7,220 nt of DNA from an uncultured Lachnospiraceae bacterium (GTDB lineage Bacteria > Bacillota > Clostridia > Lachnospirales > Lachnospiraceae). The number at the start of each line of letters is the position of its first letter. Position 1 is the stretch's first letter. Both the position numbers and the translations under genes were made by a program. Under the pieces are notes generated by a model. That model made no database searches. It saw only the letters and a program-made list of their open reading frames with translations, and was not told where the DNA came from. Positions 6,645 through 7,220 of this stretch are shown here, in pieces. The stretch is from the NCBI GenBank assembly GCA_937916415.1, contig CALGGH010000198.1:1-7220 (forward strand), in the 5' to 3' direction.

Positions 6645-7078
6645 GCCGTTTCTCCGTGTTTCCTGCCGTTTTCTTTGTTAGATGCGGACATGGCTGTCAA
6701 GATCGCGCTCGAAACAATAAACATGACCGACATCACTGTCGTAAAGGGTTTCATGAGTGAATTGCACCTCATGTCCGCCATCATGCACATATGCATTATC
6801 CTGCCCGGAAGCAAAGCACAGACGATCATAATGACAATCCCCGTCACCGAGGAGACGACGGACATGATCTTGCCATGCGCGTTGTAATTGAAAAAACATG
6901 GGGCGATTGTGCAGGCTGCGCTGAGAATTCCCGCTGCGAAGACGCACATCTGAACGTTGTGGCAATTCATCCACATGCCATCCTCCGGTCTGGCACAGGC
7001 GCGGAAGGCCGTCATGACGCCGATTGAAAGAAAAACAGCTATCGCCGACGGGATGTATCCGACAGCAGATCTTTTCAT
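6641..7078 (-). CDS. DUF4418-family four-helix membrane protein, Cys/Met/His-rich
   Basis: This 145-residue protein is the first gene of the operon. It has four hydrophobic segments (about 7-25, 44-62, 72-91, 112-131). The loop after helix 1 reads ARPEDGMWMNCHNVQMC (Met35, Met37, Cys39, His40, Cys45) and the loop after helix 3 reads IMHMCMMADMRCNS (Met95, His96, Met97, Cys98, Met99, Met100, Met103, Cys105). This paired loop signature is what I recognise as DUF4418; the function of that family is not established. Both loops would lie on the same side of the membrane and carry soft-metal ligands, so a copper or iron role beside FTR1 and P19 is a reasonable inference. The start has AGGAG with a 7-nt spacer. 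The stop overlaps the FTR1 start by 4 nt, so the two are likely coupled. It is absent from the Campylobacter version of the locus as I remember it. Confidence 0.82.
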   Translation of the reverse strand: MKRSAVGYIPSAIAVFLSIGVMTAFRACARPEDGMWMNCHNVQMCVFAAGILSAACTIAPCFFNYNAHGKIMSVVSSVTGIVIMIVCALLPGRIMHMCMMADMRCNSLMKPFTTVMSVMFIVSSAILTAMSASNKENGRKHGETA

Positions 7079-7095
7079 AATTTATCTCCTCACAC

Positions 7096-7115
7096 GTTAG
7101 TTAAATTAATCTAAC
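7096..7115. promoter_or_regulatory. Candidate DtxR/MntR-family metalloregulator operator
   Basis: The 20-bp sequence gttagttaaattaatctaac is an inverted repeat with 8 of 10 positions matching between arms (GTTAG...CTAAC outermost). It resembles, without matching exactly, the TTAGG-x-TAG-x-CTAA style of DtxR/IdeR boxes. It covers about +1 to +20 relative to the predicted transcription start, where a repressor would block transcription in iron-replete cells. That an iron system is regulated this way is established for the family; the assignment of this site is inference. Confidence 0.5.
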
Positions 7116-7121
7116 TTTGAA

Positions 7122-7150
7122 ATTGTATCACAATATTATATTTAATGCAA
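7122..7150 (-). promoter_or_regulatory. Operon promoter, extended -10 type
   Basis: On the minus strand TTGCAT (7150-7145) is followed by a 17-nt spacer and TACAAT (7127-7122). TG one base before the -10 (TGATACAAT) makes an extended -10, which offsets the poor -35. Transcription would start near 7116-7115, leaving a leader of about 38 nt before the first ATG. It is the only good promoter seen for the five-gene set. Confidence 0.65.
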
Positions 7151-7220
7151 CTAATTTTGTAATTATTCAGTTCTGAAAGGTAAACCTATTTGCAACCTGC
7201 CAATTTTTTGATATTCCGTT
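7128..7220. other. AT-rich upstream region, no gene seen
   Basis: No convincing coding frame is present. Besides the -35 region it contains a small palindrome aggtaaacct at 7178-7187 flanked by A/T, which could be a second regulator half-site but is too short to claim. The neighbouring gene upstream of the operon lies outside the window. Confidence 0.4.

Noticed and set aside
7079..7220. Riboswitch or small RNA in the operon leader
   Set aside because: The predicted leader after the transcription start is only about 38 nt and AT-rich, too short for a known riboswitch; the inverted repeat fits a protein operator better.

Overview
The window holds most of one minus-strand iron-uptake operon, read from right to left, and a left end that changes into unrelated coding sequence. 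The likely source is a Clostridia bacterium (Lachnospiraceae-like). Reasons: strong GGAGG-type ribosome-binding sites, a lipobox-bearing lipoprotein in place of a soluble periplasmic protein, an AT-rich promoter region beside moderately GC-balanced genes, frequent ATA and AGG/AGA codons, and best remembered family matches in Firmicutes. Taxonomy is inferred from style, not from a search.

Layout in transcription order. 7220-7079: AT-rich leader with an extended -10 promoter and a 20-bp inverted repeat at the expected transcription start, resembling a DtxR/MntR-family metalloregulator operator. 7078-6641: small four-helix Cys/Met/His-rich membrane protein (DUF4418 type). 6644-4890: FTR1-family iron permease with a duplicated extracytoplasmic domain. 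4791-4105: P19/Tp34-type metal-binding lipoprotein. 4068-4040: strong intercistronic hairpin. 4009-2765: polytopic membrane protein ending in a five-cysteine DUF2318 domain. 2765-1476: complete MacB/FtsX-like ABC permease. From 1471: start of a second FtsX-like permease, lost near 697-677 before its C-terminal membrane domain.

The order FTR1 - P19 - DUF2318 - permease - permease matches the Campylobacter jejuni p19 locus (cj1658-cj1662), where an ABC ATPase and thioredoxin-like proteins follow. The working model is: the lipoprotein captures iron (possibly with copper) outside the membrane, FTR1 moves it across, the DUF2318 protein supplies an electron-transfer or Fe-S function, and the permease pair with a missing ATPase performs an undefined coupled step. 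The start/stop overlaps (4 nt at 6641-6644, 1 nt at 2765) and short gaps support co-transcription.

The left ~690 bases do not belong to this operon by content. The frame opened by the second permease stays open to base 1, but the protein turns into two unrelated, more GC-rich stretches with different codon preferences: about 676-346 (unrecognised) and about 330-1 (secreted-type sequence ending in an EF-hand-like calcium loop). A chimeric contig end is the simplest explanation; a genuine fusion cannot be excluded from sequence alone. No RNA genes, insertion sequences or CRISPR arrays were seen.
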